DNA of 64,000 nucleotides from NCBI GenBank assembly GCA_963971285.1, contig OZ020255.1, positions 15,768,931 through 15,832,930 on the forward strand. Direction: 5' to 3'. This document shows positions 10,434-27,190 of the stretch, piece by piece. The stretch is from Astropecten irregularis (taxonomy: Eukaryota; Echinodermata; Asteroidea; Paxillosida; Astropectinidae). Positions within the stretch are counted from its first letter, which is position 1, and every line of letters starts with the position of its first letter. The notes under the pieces are model-generated. The model saw only the letters and a list, made by a program, of their open reading frames with translations, had not been told where the DNA came from and did no database searches. The position numbers were made by a program, and so were the translations under genes.

Positions 10434-13400
10434 TCACTCACTAAGAATGAGTGTTGGCATAGTTTGAAGGGAATAAATACCACCTCCGAGGTTCTGAGAA
10501 GGTGTGTGAATGGACACCTTTTGGATGCCTGTTTGTCGTTTTGAACAGGCTATTTCATCTGCAAGCTGTTTAGGAGTTGCAAATGCAAATCAAACAATCT
10601 GCTTATAACCAAAAGCCAACCATGGCCATCCCATTTGCCAAAAAACCTCCACCCTTTTGGACAGCTACAGTACATAGATCTCCATTGTTCAAAAGAGAAT
10701 CATCGTGAAGAATCATAACCCAAGATATGAGGAGGAAAAAAATGATGGAATGTCCTCTTTAAGCAGATGCATGTGGGTACTGTACATCCAAAGCGGTTGT
10801 CTGATACCTGCTTTGAAGAAGATGATGATGATGATGATGAGGAAGTGGATCCCGAAGAAGAGGAAGTATGTGATGTGGTGGGACCAGAAGTGGACACTTT
10901 AGAAGAGTCCTTTGCAAAGAGATGGGGGAGTGGGGTGTGAGAGTTAAAGAGATGACAAGTGAAGAATTAAGTTAGTCAGGGCAATGATGAATGGTATCAG
11001 TGTGTTGATGTTACAATCAGGCCAAATATACATGTGTAACAACAAAACAAGTGCTTTGATACGACTCCGAGTCTCAATACCCATATCCAACATGTGTGAC
11101 CTGTACATACCAATTCATGCAAATACTAACTGTATCGGACAAATTTTACAACTAAGACTAGACTCACTCTAGGCTCTCTCTAGGCTCTCATTAAGAAACG
11201 AGAACATGATTACATGTAAGTCAGTAACATAAATGGAATCCTGTTTCTTATTTAGCAGTCTGGGAATTAAACATGACAGAAGTTTTGAAGGTGCAGAAAC
11301 AAATTCTACACATATGTGATTTACATGATAAATTATAAAAAAGGACATTCTTCAATGGTACACGTATGTACATGTACCGATTTTAATTAGTTTTGCTTAA
11401 CTAGGAAGTATGCTGCTTAAACACGTGTACAACAAAACAAAACAACATTCATATACATGTATGTACACATCAACTTCAATGGTATACACCATGGTGTGTA
11501 TACTAACATTTCAATACTACATTCATCAAGTTTATGACTGAGTATTTATTTTTGGACAAACAAAAAAGGGCCTCAAAAGGTCTTTCATTTTTTAATTTAC
11601 AAGCCCTGAATTTTGGTTTTCTGGTGGAAGTACCCATTTTATTACAAACTAAAAGTAAAAGGTGGCGTTTTGCCTTCCGAAACCCCAAACTCAAGGCTTG
11701 TAAAATGAATCCATGGTTAATTGTTGTCTTACCAACATGTTGATAAAATATGATACGATCAGTATTTCGGGACTGAGAACATTTACAAAAATATGTGTGG
11801 CTCTCATCTTTTCATCACATAACAACGTAAACGTGGACATACAATGTGAGGAGACTCTCCCATGTTTTCATTGTTACTCTCATCACACTGTATGCCCACG
11901 TTTACGTTGTTATGTGATGAAAAGACGTAAGTTAGCCCACCACCCTCCCTACCATTTTGCTGGATTTGATCTCTTCACTACGCTTCATTATTGTTGATGT
12001 CATTGTCATGTCCAAGAAAGGGTCATGGTCCCAAATGTACATGAATCATTCAAAGTTGGGTCAGTTCGGGTTCTAGTAATGAATGCTGGTCAACTCGTAC
12101 GCCAACCAACTCGTACGCCCCAACTCGTAAGCTGACCAACTCGTACGCCGACCAACTCGTACGCCAACCAACTCGTACGCCAACCAACTCGTACGCCAAT
12201 TAACTCGTACGACGACCAACTCGTACGTGGCCAAAAAAAAGACTATAGTCTGTATAATAACGAAATAAATTTTAACAAAATAAATGTGTGTGTTTTGAGA
12301 GACTGGAAACCTTTTCTGTGTGAGAGGATATTGAGTGTGGGGGCTCTAATTATTTGTTGTATGTAATAACGAAATTCTTTGTGACGGGGTACCTTTTTAT
12401 TTTTTTTCTCTTTTGGGTTGCGTGGGATCTAAAAAGAGCCGTTTTTTGTTTGTTTTGTTTTGTTTAAAATCCTACCTAACTTTTGTTTTGGCACTTCCAC
12501 ATACAGAATGTTTCCTTTTCCTTTTATTTTCACAAACGAGTTCCACATAGGGAATTTACAGAATGCTTCCTTTTATTTCCACTCAACATGACAAAATCTA
12601 CTGAAAAAAAAAACCGGCTAACGTTTACAAACTACAAGCTTAATTATACGTGGCGTACGAGTTGGTTGGCGTACGAGTTGGTTGGCGTACGAGTTGGTTG
12701 GCGTACGAGTTGGTTGGCGTACGAGTTGGTTGGCGTACGAGTTGGTCGGCGTACGAGTTGGTCGGCGTACGAGTTGACCAAAAGGCGTACGAGTTGGTTG
12801 GCGTACGAGTTGGTCGGCGTACGAGTTGACCAGCTTCGCTAGTAATATAGTTGAGCCATAGCCTCGTTTGGCTGGTACCGGGGTGCAAACTAACGTTAGG
12901 CCTTACGTTACATGTTCAATTTTGGGCCATATTTGAGAAAGGATGTTTGGGTAAAACAACATGAGCACACACAAGTACTTAATCTGACATTCTCCTTCAT
13001 CTTCAATCGTCACATTTCCAGATATCAATCTGAAGAAAACGGCGATTGTAAAGTTTGGGACACTCCAGCATGTCCAGTGTTTTTATCACACATCGGAGCG
13101 ACTGTGAATACGTTTTCATGGTTTTGTTGCCCATGCTGTGCATAATGATAAAAACACAGGAGAGTCACAAACTTTACAATCACCACGAAAACAGGGATAT
13201 TGTAGTAGGCCTATGGCAAAGACGTTTAAAAATGTTACGAAACTGGTTCAACAGGGTTTGCCTTTGTTCGTCATACACTGCTTAACGTACACAAAACACA
13301 TGCGACTGGGCAATACTTTGTGTGTGAGGTCCACAAATTGATCAGCATTTTGTCGTTTTTTCGTAACATGAGGGAACAAAAATTACATATTCGTAAAGCT

Positions 13401-13516
13401 AAGTCTGTCGTGATACTTACCGGATAATTTCCTTGAAGATAGCTCCTCATAACGGGCTGATTTGGAGGAGGAAATCTCTGCTGTTGGCCAGGCGACATGT
13501 ACGAATGGGACGCCAT
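10434..13516 (-). CDS. Unrecognised Pro/Gln- and Ser-rich protein (3-exon model)
   Basis: I do not recognise this protein. Exon 1 is 13516-13421, exon 2 is 10909-10808 and exon 3 is 10565-10434, all on the minus strand, with every junction in phase 0. Exon 1 begins MASHSYMSPGQQQRFPPPNQ and ends at a strong donor (G|GTAAGTATC). Exon 2 follows a pyrimidine-rich acceptor and is Ser/Thr-rich, ending SSSSSKQ before GTATCA. Exon 3 begins after AAACAG with LADEIACSKRQTG and ends in SLQTMPTLILSE and TGA. Low complexity in the first two parts suggests a disordered, perhaps nuclear protein, but that is inference. Further exons may lie between 10910 and 13420; none was convincing. Exon 2 antisense encodes an acidic 57-codon frame (see rejected). 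The start is 1.17 kb from the divergent C2orf76 start. Confidence 0.5.
11593..11706. repeat. Short fold-back element
   Basis: TTTACAAGCCCTGAATTTTG at the left is matched by the inverted CAAACTCAAGGCTTGTAAA at the right, with about 70 bp between. Open frames across it are by-products. It lies in the long first intron of the minus-strand gene model. Confidence 0.55.
11810..11930. repeat. Inverted repeat with 30-bp perfect arms
   Basis: The left arm starts TCTTTTCATCACATAACAAC and continues GTAAACGTGG. The right arm is the exact reverse complement ending GTGATGAAAAGA. About 55 bp separates them. This is a small fold-back insertion in the first intron of the minus-strand gene model. Confidence 0.75.
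12073..12846. mobile_element. Minisatellite-armed element with 8-bp target duplication
   Basis: The left arm (about 12085-12235) is a tandem array of a ~15-16-bp unit CAACTCGTACGCCAAC. The right arm (12650-12832) is the same array inverted. Outside the arrays the ends are GAATGCTGGTC and its near-inverse GACCAGCTTCG. The 8-bp word CTAGTAAT occurs immediately outside both ends (12073-12080 and 12839-12846), giving a 758-bp element. An 8-bp duplication is typical of hAT transposition. The ~410-bp core has no coding capacity I can support. Confidence 0.8.
13030..13180. repeat. Imperfect inverted repeat
   Basis: GGCGATTGTAAAGTTTGGGA followed by GTGTTTTTATCA is matched, inverted, by TGATAAAAACACAGG and GTCACAAACTTTACAATCAC. 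It lies within the first intron of the minus-strand gene model. The outer part also resembles a segment at about 60,140-60,165. Confidence 0.6.
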
Positions 13517-17489
<3,973 letters not shown>

Positions 17490-20400
17490 GCTCTTAGCTT
17501 CAAAAACTTCATCCCTGTCATCTTGTCCATCATTCATATTATCATTATCATCACGATGCTAGAAGTTGGCACAGGTGTCATGACAGGTGTCAAGAAGATA
17601 CATTGATATAACATCAACAAGTGTAGTGATACAAGGATGGGAGTCTCCAGGAGACAACAGGAGAAATTTTCAAGATATCTCTGGGTCCTTCTTAGACAAG
17701 ACCCTGGCAACTGCCTCCTAGCTGCATGCCCTCTTCAACAACCAAAGAAACCTGGTGATAAGAACGTATCATGTGTAATTTGGAACAACCTGCTGAGCAC
17801 CGTTACATGCCCTTTGGTAAGTTCACAGTACCACACAATGGAGACAGAATAGACAAAGTGTCATTACTCCCAGGAAACTATAAATTGAATTTATTGTTGT
17901 TGATATCAATGCCAAGAAATATTAAGGCCTATCATACAAATTGTCAGAAGATGCTATATTTAGTTTTAAAATCAATGGACATTATGATGATAAAATTCCA
18001 TTCTATGGAATGCTGTATCATTCATGTGCATCACTGGTATTTCAAAATTGCATGTAGTAAACATAGATATCAAGTCACATTTAAATCACTTTATGACTTT
18101 TTATAGTCATAAAGCCTTGCATAAAAATAGAACAGTGAACTGGTTCAACAGCGATTGTCCATGTATTGCATCTCTTTAAAATTCCCAGCTACCCAGTGTA
18201 TGTTTCCCTTTTACTCTACAAACTACACAGTTTTTAGACTACAATTTCTATTCATTGACTTTTCTATTACATGTATATGATCAAGCTTACTGCAACAAAT
18301 ATCTAGTTAAATCTTGTCAATAGCTATAACAAGGTTGTAAGTTTTTACTTTGTCTACCTGTGTGCACTAAAGCCGCAGATAACAAAGAGTTCCAACACGA
18401 AGGAACCCCATAAGGTGCAACCCTGAAATCACAACTTTCCTCAATCTAAGACTATGCCTGTATGTAAAGTACACTTGCCTATTGGCCCTTGTGAAGACAG
18501 TCATTGTTTCTCTTTTGACTGAGGGTCCAAGTTCTTTCCGGTTACACTCCCTTGAGAGTTCCAACCGGGGGGATTCTTGCGCGGCTAGCTCTGTGAGGGG
18601 ATTTAGCGCAGCAGGGTGCAAGTGACAAAATAATCTTATGATTTATCATTGTCTTCCAGTGTCCACTATTGGTCAGTTTTTCACTCGGTAGAGCTGACTT
18701 TGCCACGAGATCTATCGTGTTTGGAAATCTGATTCCTGCCAAGCACGGACCGTGCGATCCTTGCTGGAGTAAATTTTGTGTTGTGAACCTTGTATTGAAT
18801 TGGGTCAGTAGGTCAACTTCCGTTCCTACTTGTGTGGCGGGGAGGGGGTGTGATTTTTAAGTGCATGAGTATCCTTGGAAGTTTGTTTGAGTTTCACTGT
18901 ATTGTTTACACTTACTATTCTTGTTACACAACAAATGATATCCCTTAAAAGAATTACATTTCAGATAAAGGTATCCTTCAAAAAATGTGTGTGGAAGAAT
19001 GACCTGTTTCTGTTATGAATTATGGCAGTATAAAAGAATTCAGTGTTATGAGATCATAAATTTTATGATGAAGCACTTTGGAATGGAGATTATATAAGTG
19101 ATTCTTGAGCTTTGTACACATTTCTTTCTTGGGAATAGATTGCAGTGTGGTCAGTAATTCACTAGCACTTCTAAGAGTGATTATCATTCATCTGAGGTTT
19201 CACGTACATGACTCAATAATCTACAGAGCAATCAAAAATCCATTTTGTTACAATAGTGTACGGCATATATTACTGTTTTTATTGCCAAATAATGCAGCAT
19301 TGTCTTAACCTACATCATTAACGAAGTCCATTTGATCCGCATGGGAAAAGAATGAGTTCTAGTTTATCAGTCATACAGTTCATGTTCTATTTTCATTTTT
19401 TAGAACAGGTAATTAGAGCATGCTCAAATGCCACTTGTTGCTGCTGCTGTTATTTTTCTGCTGTTGCTGTTGCTGCTCTTGCATTGTACAAGCAAATAAC
19501 AGAATTCATGACAAAATTACATTGTGTCTAGGGAAATATATGTAATTTGTGAAATTAATACAGATGTCTTCCTGCGCAACTTTCTGTCACACTTTCACGT
19601 TTCTATTGATTTTCTTCCTGGCTCTGTGGTCTTCTCCAATTCTTCTCCTCCTATTGTTTTTTTGTTCATATTGTTTGCTTTTTTTCTGACTCTGCGTCAA
19701 TTTTTCTTTGAGAAAGATTCTTTGTGTAGGAAATCATCAGGCAATTCTGTACAGTTGAAATGCGAACATAAAAATTGAATTCCAGATAATTGAGGTCAGA
19801 TTTTGTCCATTGTTCTCATGAACCCGTCACCCAATTTTGAAAGAGATCCAGAACAAAAAGGGGGGTTATGCTCTGCCGCTGCCGGTGAACATTAGAAGTC
19901 GGTTTCCCCAGGGGGTCTGCAAACTGTCATCATTCCTGGTGGTTCATGTTTTTCTTAGATTAAGAAACATGCACCATTCTCATCCACATGTGCCTACCCG
20001 TTTGTCCTCACCTCGGAATGATTTCATATCTGCACATTCCACAAGTTTGATTCAACTTTTTTCTTTTTCATTTTTGAAGTTGTTTGTGGTTTTTCATTGG
20101 TTCAGATTCATGCCACTGCTGAACATACAAATTTTGTCAAGAACGGACTGAAAAGTTTGACCGAACCCTGAAAAATAGGTTAACTGCAATTATTTCTTGG
20201 CTTGCTAAGTGTGTATGTATTTTGCTTAATTAAGCATAGATATTTGTTAGCTAGATCTTCAATGTGTACGGATTATACAGTCTCTACTCACAACTTTAAT
20301 GGATGATTCATGTGATAAATCTTGGCATGGGGTATAGTACTCTCCAAGCTCGAGTACATGTACATGTATGTTGCACTAGTTAAAAAAATGGCTCAAAAAA

Positions 20401-21202
20401 CGGCTGAGGACGGCTGTGTACTTTATCGAATGCCACCAAATGAGGGCGCACTCTTAACTGTGTTTTTTATATATATGCAATTCAGTTGTCAGATCACATA
20501 GTCTACGAGGAAATGTGATGTGTATTCACCTCGTGAAGGCTACAGCTGATTTTCACTTCAGGGGATACATATAAATTACAGTAACGTACGTTCACATGCT
20601 GAAAATTATACATGAGTGGTGCTTTGATGTTACATGCCTTGGAATCATACTGGCTGCTCACAAATTCTCTCTCTCTTTCTCTTTAAGTGCCTTGTTCTTC
20701 TAGAACATTGGCGGCCATAGATCTTCGTAATCTCTATCCTTTGCTGTTCTTATTATTTCAATTTCACTGATCTTCATCCAGCGGCTGAGACTTGAGATGA
20801 AAGTGAGTCTCTGCCCTCCTCTAGCTCTGTTTGCCCATAAATTATCTATCGTGTAGATGGAATGATGTATTGTTGTAAGTAAGGCATGCCTTATGCTTGG
20901 ATGTCGTTGTACATACTTAGTAATTATTGACCATTCACAATGTTATAAAGATTGCTTTTAGGATTCCAATATGGCTTTTTATTGGAACGTCCAGTTGAAT
21001 TTCACCTTCACCTTCATTTGGTATTTGAAAGTAACAAGAGTGAGAATAAAAGCTTTTCACCATGGATATGGATAGATACTCGATCTAGAACAGAAGGATA
21101 CAAATATTTTTTTTATAAAATTAATGCAAGTTAATAATAAACTTCTGCAAAGTGCTTGTCAACCAAATTAATGACCTGAAATAGGCCTATATAAAATGGT
21201 TG

Positions 21203-21255
21203 GAGTTAGGAGGGCCTGACTTTTTATTATTTTAGCAGGATCTTTCTCAAAGCCT
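21203..21255 (-). repeat. GAAAC-motif repeat, degenerate
   Basis: Minus-strand copy of the motif at 6810. AGGCTTTGAGAAAGATCCTGC is present, but the GGATCGAAACGC part is replaced by a TTATTATT-like run before the AGGCC end. This looks like a decayed copy. Confidence 0.45.
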
Positions 21256-21940
21256 AAAAGCTGGAAATTAGATTAATAATAATAAAAATAAGTTTAAATT
21301 TATGTAGGGCCATCCATGATAAAATCGTGCTCCAGGGTGCTTTCCATAAAAGTAGACACTGGATAATACATATCACAAAAGAATACTTTAAACAATAAAA
21401 TTAGTAAAACAACAGATTTGAAAACAATAGCAACTAACAATTATAATTATAAATGTTTAAAAAATGATCCAAAAATCTTAAAATTGAATAAAACAAGAGT
21501 TTAAATTGAACGTTTCTGTACTCAACTTGGCCGTGGTTCCCCACCTGCCAAACCCCCCCCCCCCCCCAAATCAAGAGAATGATGAAACACTTAGATGTAC
21601 TCTCTCAACCTGTCCCTCTTGCCCCAATATACATCCATCTATGCCATGATGTAAACACCCAAAAGACTCCCATATGAAATATCACTGGTGAGTTATTACC
21701 ATCTGTGACAATACTGTATACTTCTAATGACTTCCTTGTCTTGTAATTCAACTTTAATAAGAAGAAAACTCTAAGTGGCCTGGGCCTTGAGAATGGCGCC
21801 ACTGATGTGGTTCAATGCTTTCCCAAAACCTGGCCACTTCAAGCCAATAAAACATGTTTAGAAAAAGCTGTTGCAAGACATTTATTGAGGCGGGTTACAC
21901 ATTATGCAAAAAAGTACATACATGCCGGTACCATAACTTG

Positions 21941-22306
21941 TTAAAGGTAATATCATACTTTGGTTTTTGTCAAAGAAATGTAGATTCATATGCAAAAAAT
22001 ATTAAGGAAGGTACAGTAACAGTCATCTGTGGAAATTTCAGTCCCATACGATGCCCACTTTCTGAGAAAACAGTGAAAAAAGGCCACAGTATTTCTTAAG
22101 TCTTTTCTCTTTTATTTTTGATCTTTTAAAAGATCAAAAAGATTTGTGGTCGTTGTTTTACTCATTTCTGGATAAATACACCATTTCAGACGGAAAAATT
22201 TTAACGGTATGTTTCTACCAGGACCATCTTAAGACCTTGTAAGTTATACGTAAATCTGTGAACATTTCTGTTTTGGTTTCTTATCAAAATAAGATACTAC
22301 CTTTAA
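21941..22306. mobile_element. TTAA-flanked palindromic element (family 3)
   Basis: Begins TTAAAGGTAATATCATACTT and ends AAGATACTACCTTTAA. The centre is the perfect palindrome GATCTTTTAAAAGATC. The left half contains AGTCATCTGTGGAAATTTCA and the right half TCTGTGAACATTTCTGTTTT. It is about 366 bp and non-coding. Confidence 0.8.
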
Positions 22307-22560
22307 GCAGCATTACAACAAATTGTTTTACTGTTTAGTGTCTTGTTTATACAATTTTGCTTTCATATGAATTTTAATTTATCAATTTATGACAAAAGAA
22401 TAATTTGATGTTAAGTAATGTTTGTAGTCGTTCACCTTTGATGTTTGACCCCAGACCCCTCTTTCTCTGACCACACTTTCCTACCCCACCCCATTTTGTC
22501 CTGATCCTGTCATCTATTTATTTGTATCTTTACTTGTATGTTCTTGTCCTCTTTTCATTT

Positions 22561-22610
22561 AGCCTTTGATAAAGATCAGCTATGATCGAAACATGTCAGG
22601 CCCTCTTAAC
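22561..22610 (+). repeat. GAAAC-motif repeat
   Basis: Reads GCCTTTGATAAAGATC, loop AGCTA, TGATCGAAACATGTCAGGCC. The hairpin stem differs from the 6810 copy (GATCA/TGATC in place of GATCC/GGATC) but still pairs, a compensatory change on both sides. Confidence 0.6.
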
Positions 22611-22851
22611 TAGTCCAAGAATGTTTGTTGTCATTAGCTTGATGAAATTTGCCCCGTACCCAGTATGCAGGAAAATGATGTCCTGTATTTTATCGGCAAA
22701 CAGCCCATGTGGCCCATTTCTAGTTTTTCACTAGTCCAAGAATGTTTGTTTTCATCAGCTTGATGAAATTTGCCCCGTACCCAGTATGCAGGAAAATGAT
22801 GTCCTGTATTTTATCCGCAAACAGCCCTTGTGGCCCATTTCTAGTTTTACA
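22611..22851. repeat. Tandem duplication, 2 x ~121 bp
   Basis: Two adjacent copies begin CTAGTCCAAGAATGTTTGTT and end GGCCCATTTCTAGTTTT. They differ at only a few bases (for example GTCATTAGC against TTCATCAGC), so the duplication is recent. No coding content. Confidence 0.85.
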
Positions 22852-25017
22852 GAGGAATGTCTGTTATGTTCCCATGGTCTATATCTCCCTCCAAATGGAC
22901 TCCTCATTAGTTTATCAGTGATTTGAAAGTATGCAGCATCCTTTGTTCCACTAAGATTAGATTTTCAATTGTATATCAACCTGATAGCAACTTTTATCAA
23001 GATGTTCTTATTTGGTTCTCAGAAGCAGACAGTACCTGTAAAGTCACATTGATTATGTCTTGTATTTTTAAAGAAAAAAAATAGGGTGGAGCCACTCACT
23101 GCCTGATACCTGCTTGCTTTGGACTAGATAACACCTTCTAGTCCTACTTTAAAGAGATCATCAATTTTCTTTCAGAGTTTTTCCTTGTTTTCTCCGCATA
23201 CAATAATTATATCCATCTTAGTAGAATCTCTCCTTTCAACCTGACCTATCTCTCCTTTTTTCTTTAGTTTTGAGGGAGGGGGAATAAATTTCCTCTTAAG
23301 TCAGCGGGTCTTTTCTGTGAGGAAACCTCCCTCTAAGAGCAAAATGACAACTACATACCTTGAGTCTCAGCCTCGGCATGCCCCACGATGACATAGTTTC
23401 GCCTGACCTTTTGCTCTATGATACAGCAACTCTAAAACAGAGTATCGTATTTCATTCCCCCAGCTCAGCTCCATCCTTTCAATTTGGACACCCCTTCCTC
23501 TCCAGTTTGGCATAATTTTTGCTGACCCCCGGCCAGAACAAGATCCAGACAGCCTTGAATCCCTAGTTGACGAACTAAGGCTTCCTCTACAGCTGAGAAT
23601 CAGTCAGTAATTTTCATATGTTCTAAGTCAGCCTCACTTGTGAAGGGGGAGGAGTGCGGGGGGGTTATGAGGAATGTCTTCTTCTGAGTTCTTCTATAGG
23701 TTTGAGGAGGGGGAAAACAGATTTGTATCAGGCGCATTTCTGTTAGAACCAATATTTTTATGGGGCTAGAAGAGCCATTATTTGGAGGGAGCTAGAGCCG
23801 CTTAATTTGGGGAGCTGGACCCTTCTTCTAAAGACCCACTTCTGTTATGTCTTATTAAGAGTAGAAAAGCAGACATCTTTAGCCTACACAACATGTGTTT
23901 CATTTAATTGGCGCATAATAACTGTAAAGATTCTTCAGTATTTTCCAGCATTTTGTTTTTTCAATTGCATTTTGATGGAGGGAGGGGCTAGACAACAATT
24001 TTTGTTGGCTCTTGCCCCCCCCCCCCCCCTTATTATAGAACCGCCACTTCTTTGTATGACAAAATTGTTATTTTATTTATTTGTTTCTTCTTTTTTTGCT
24101 GAAAGGGAGGAGCTATTATGCAATGTCCTCTTCAGTTTTATTATTTTTTCTTTGTCATCTGATGTAGAAACATTTTAGGCTATTTTCAAACACCCCTCAT
24201 CTTGCATAACAACTAAAAAGAGCTATTGAAGTTGCTTCCAGGGTTTCAGTAAATTTCTGTTTTATTTCAATTGAATTTCATAATTTGGTTGCCCTTTGTT
24301 CTGCTCCTCTCATTCAAAAATCAGTGTTTTTATTCAAATATTCTGGTCCTGTATTTTCTTGCTATTCAATTCTTGAGAAAGATACTGTTAGGGTTGACGA
24401 GCAGGCCCTATTAAGTGTAAGCTTTTTATACCTCCTGAGGGTTTTGGTGATCTTGAACCTAAGATGTAAAGGTCTACATCACATTAATTTCTCTTCCCTT
24501 ATCTCACTCCAATCTTCCTTTCGAACGACCACTTTAACGGACAATGGATGTGGATCCCACTATGTTCGTTATAGCGCCGTTCCACTTGAGATGTAAAGAT
24601 GGAAATCATACCCCACATGAGCCCTGCGGCCTGCCTCCCACCCAGACCCACCAGGCTAAAAGTTCTCAGAAGTATATGAAACTTTATTCCAAACCCTCCC
24701 TCCCTAGCCCTCCCCCCTCAACCAAAATCTGTCCACCTGATGATAGGGGTTAGTGACCCAGTCACCTTGGCCCTGCACGAGGCACACGTATGCTTCTTTG
24801 AGAGGCACAGTTTTTGTGACCCCCAACGGCGAGCAAACTCCCCCGCCCATTTGTCAATAGAGATTAAGGATTCAGCGCCAATTTGCTGGTGAGCTGGACC
24901 CAGCTTGGGAAACACAGGGATTTGATTAGGAAACAACATGTCAGCGAGAGAAGGCAGATTACTCTCATATTCCCTTAAGGGAAACCTCACCAAGAAAATA
25001 TACAATAGGCAGTATAC

Positions 25018-25293
25018 AGGGGTCGATTTCACCAAACTTTAATATTTTAACTTACTATCAATCGTAGGACTTATGATGCATTGCAGCCCTATATTGGATA
25101 TGATGGGTTATCCTTCGTAACTCGAGTTACGATCGATCTTAGGGTTTCGTGAAATCAACCCCGGTTCTGTGCTACGATCAATCGTAACTCGAGTTACGAA
25201 GGATAACCCATCGTATCCTACACAGGGCTGTTAAGCATCCTAAGTCCTACGATTGAGAGTAAGTTACGATGAGTTTGGTGAAATCGACCCCTG
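25018..25293. repeat. Long palindromic element
   Basis: Outer ends GGGGTCGATTTCACCAAACT and AGTTTGGTGAAATCGACCCC are inverted. Inner arms contain GGGTTATCCTTCGTAACTCG and its inverse. The ~276-bp element has near-complete fold-back symmetry around 25,150. Its ends resemble family 4. Confidence 0.8.
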
Positions 25294-26520
25294 AATATAT
25301 AAGTGAACCAAAAAAATATCATTGCAGTCAGTTTTATTATTTACTTATATTCAATTTTATTAATTGTTTTTCAATAATATGTTCATTTTAATTTGTTACA
25401 ATAAAATCCATCGTATTTACTATTTCTTTGTTGTGTTATGTTTTGTGGATTTGTTTAAATTATGTTTTGTTTTAATTTGTTTTCGTTGGGATGTGACTTC
25501 TGTTTATTTCTTTGGTTTGTTTGTTTGTTTGTTGTCTATTTTCTTTCATAAATTGATGTCATTTTTGTTGTTTTTCCCTTTCGGTTGTCTCGCCATCGGC
25601 CGCCTCTCCAACCATTTCTACAAATCCCATGTACTTTCAGTTCATTTCCCTAACTATTCATAGGTGAATGCTCTCGGTAAGTCTGCGTGCGAAACCCAAT
25701 ATTGCATTGGGATTTGTCTGTCTGGCTTGCCGGTGTGAACCAAAGCCTGATATTTGCTGTACCTATGGCGTGTCGACATACAGATTGATGGAAAAATAAC
25801 TGCATGTATTTTTTGCAATCCCTATGTTGACAGGTGGTGTACCTGTTTACCCATGTACTTTACCTCCTTATGTTTTGTTTGGTGGTCGAGATCGATTGTC
25901 AGGAATGTACAAGTGTTTTATAGCGCTGTGAACTTAAACTCTTTGTATTTCATTCTTATAGACAGTGGACGTCGATGCGGATATGTCTAATGGAAGTGCT
26001 TTCACATTCTATCATACTGATCAACCTTAGTCCTATACTGATAATCGATACCTTATTTGTTAGGCATTAGACTCGCATAGCTCCATTCATTTTCATTTGT
26101 ACAATTGAACATTTTTCTGTTTCAACTTCTTAATACAGTGAAACTTTAGAATTGTTTCATATATTTATACTAATCATGATTGTCATTAAACTGTGGCTAT
26201 GAAAAATGGATTAACCTACAGACATACTGATACATTTTGCCAAATATTAAAAATCATCATAATCTGCAAATGAATTTGATGATGTTTGGAGCATGTTTTG
26301 ACTACACAAACTTCAGAATTTGCCCCCAGAGCCGTTTTCTCTGTTAAAAAAGAATTCTATTCCATCTATTTTTTCCTTTAAGCAAAAACCAGTTGATGCG
26401 AGTACAAGAGGATTTTTCAAACCTCAGCTCAACCGGCTTAATTTTGTCATCAAAAAGGTGCAAATACAGGGTTTTTTTCCAATTTAATTGAAATTCAATA
26501 TGTCAACGTTTAAACTCCAG

Positions 26521-26790
26521 TCTTAAGCCTTTATTTTGAAGCCTGTTATGTGCTTAAAAATGAATGAATTAAATGATGATGCAGCCATAGCTGAAGCCTG
26601 AATGTTAGTTTCAACAAAGCCTTTATTTTGAAGCCTGTTATGTGCTTAAAAATGAATGAATTAAATGGTGATGCAGCCATAGCTGAAGCCCCAATGTTCC
26701 TTTTCAAAATAAGCCTTTACTTTGAAGCCTGTTATGTGCTTAAAAATGAATGAATTAAATGGTGATGAAGCCATAGCTGAAGCTCGAATG
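26521..26790. repeat. Tandem triplication, ~92-bp unit
   Basis: Three consecutive units start near 26,526, 26,618 and 26,710. Each contains TTTGAAGCCTGTTATGTGCT, then AAAAATGAATGAATTAAATG and a GCCATAGCTGAAGC end. The third unit is joined to a 65-codon frame that I do not regard as a gene. Confidence 0.85.
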
Positions 26791-27190
26791 AAGGTTTACA
26801 TAATAGGGGCTTGGGGGTTTCAACTTTCTCCATCAGTTCAAATCTCAATTTGTTTTGCCAGTCTGGAGTCCCTATTGGATTGCATGGAATTTCACATGCG
26901 TGTTAAGTTCCTGTGCTAGCTGGAACTCAGCCAGCATTTATACCCATTGCAGTTCATACATGGATCAACATTAGCAGTGTTATCTTGATGAGTGGTGTTG
27001 AATTTGACTCAAGATCTTGGTTGTTAATTCCAGGCTGTGGGTTGGATTGTGGAGCATTGTGTCCTTGAATAAGATGCTGTATCACTCATTAATTATCTCT
27101 CCTCCAAGGATTAAAAATGAGGTGAGGGTACTAGAAGTATCTTGGGTTGTCCTTGTAGCCTTGAGCTAAGATAGGATGCCTCAACTATGA

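Noticed and set aside
10767-10940. Acidic 57-codon plus-strand frame (MHVGTVHPKR...EEDDDDDD...SFAKRWGSGV)
   Set aside because: It looks protein-like and has an AAGCAG acceptor just before it, but no upstream coding partner was found. The opposite strand gives an exon with both splice sites in matching phase and a plausible next exon. Kept only as the competing reading.
11944-12045. Minus-strand frame MYIWDHDPFLDMTMTSTIMK... ending before GTAGGG
   Set aside because: Protein-like, but a stop codon lies just upstream with no intervening acceptor, so it cannot be an internal exon of the minus-strand gene.
12085-12232. CRISPR-like array
   Set aside because: The repeats are directly adjacent with no unique spacers, and the inverted partner array plus 8-bp duplication identify a mobile element in an animal genome.
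12483-12888. Reading frames with ELVGVRV or QLVRRPTRTPT peptide repeats on both strands
   Set aside because: They are translations of the minisatellite arm; no initiation or splice context.
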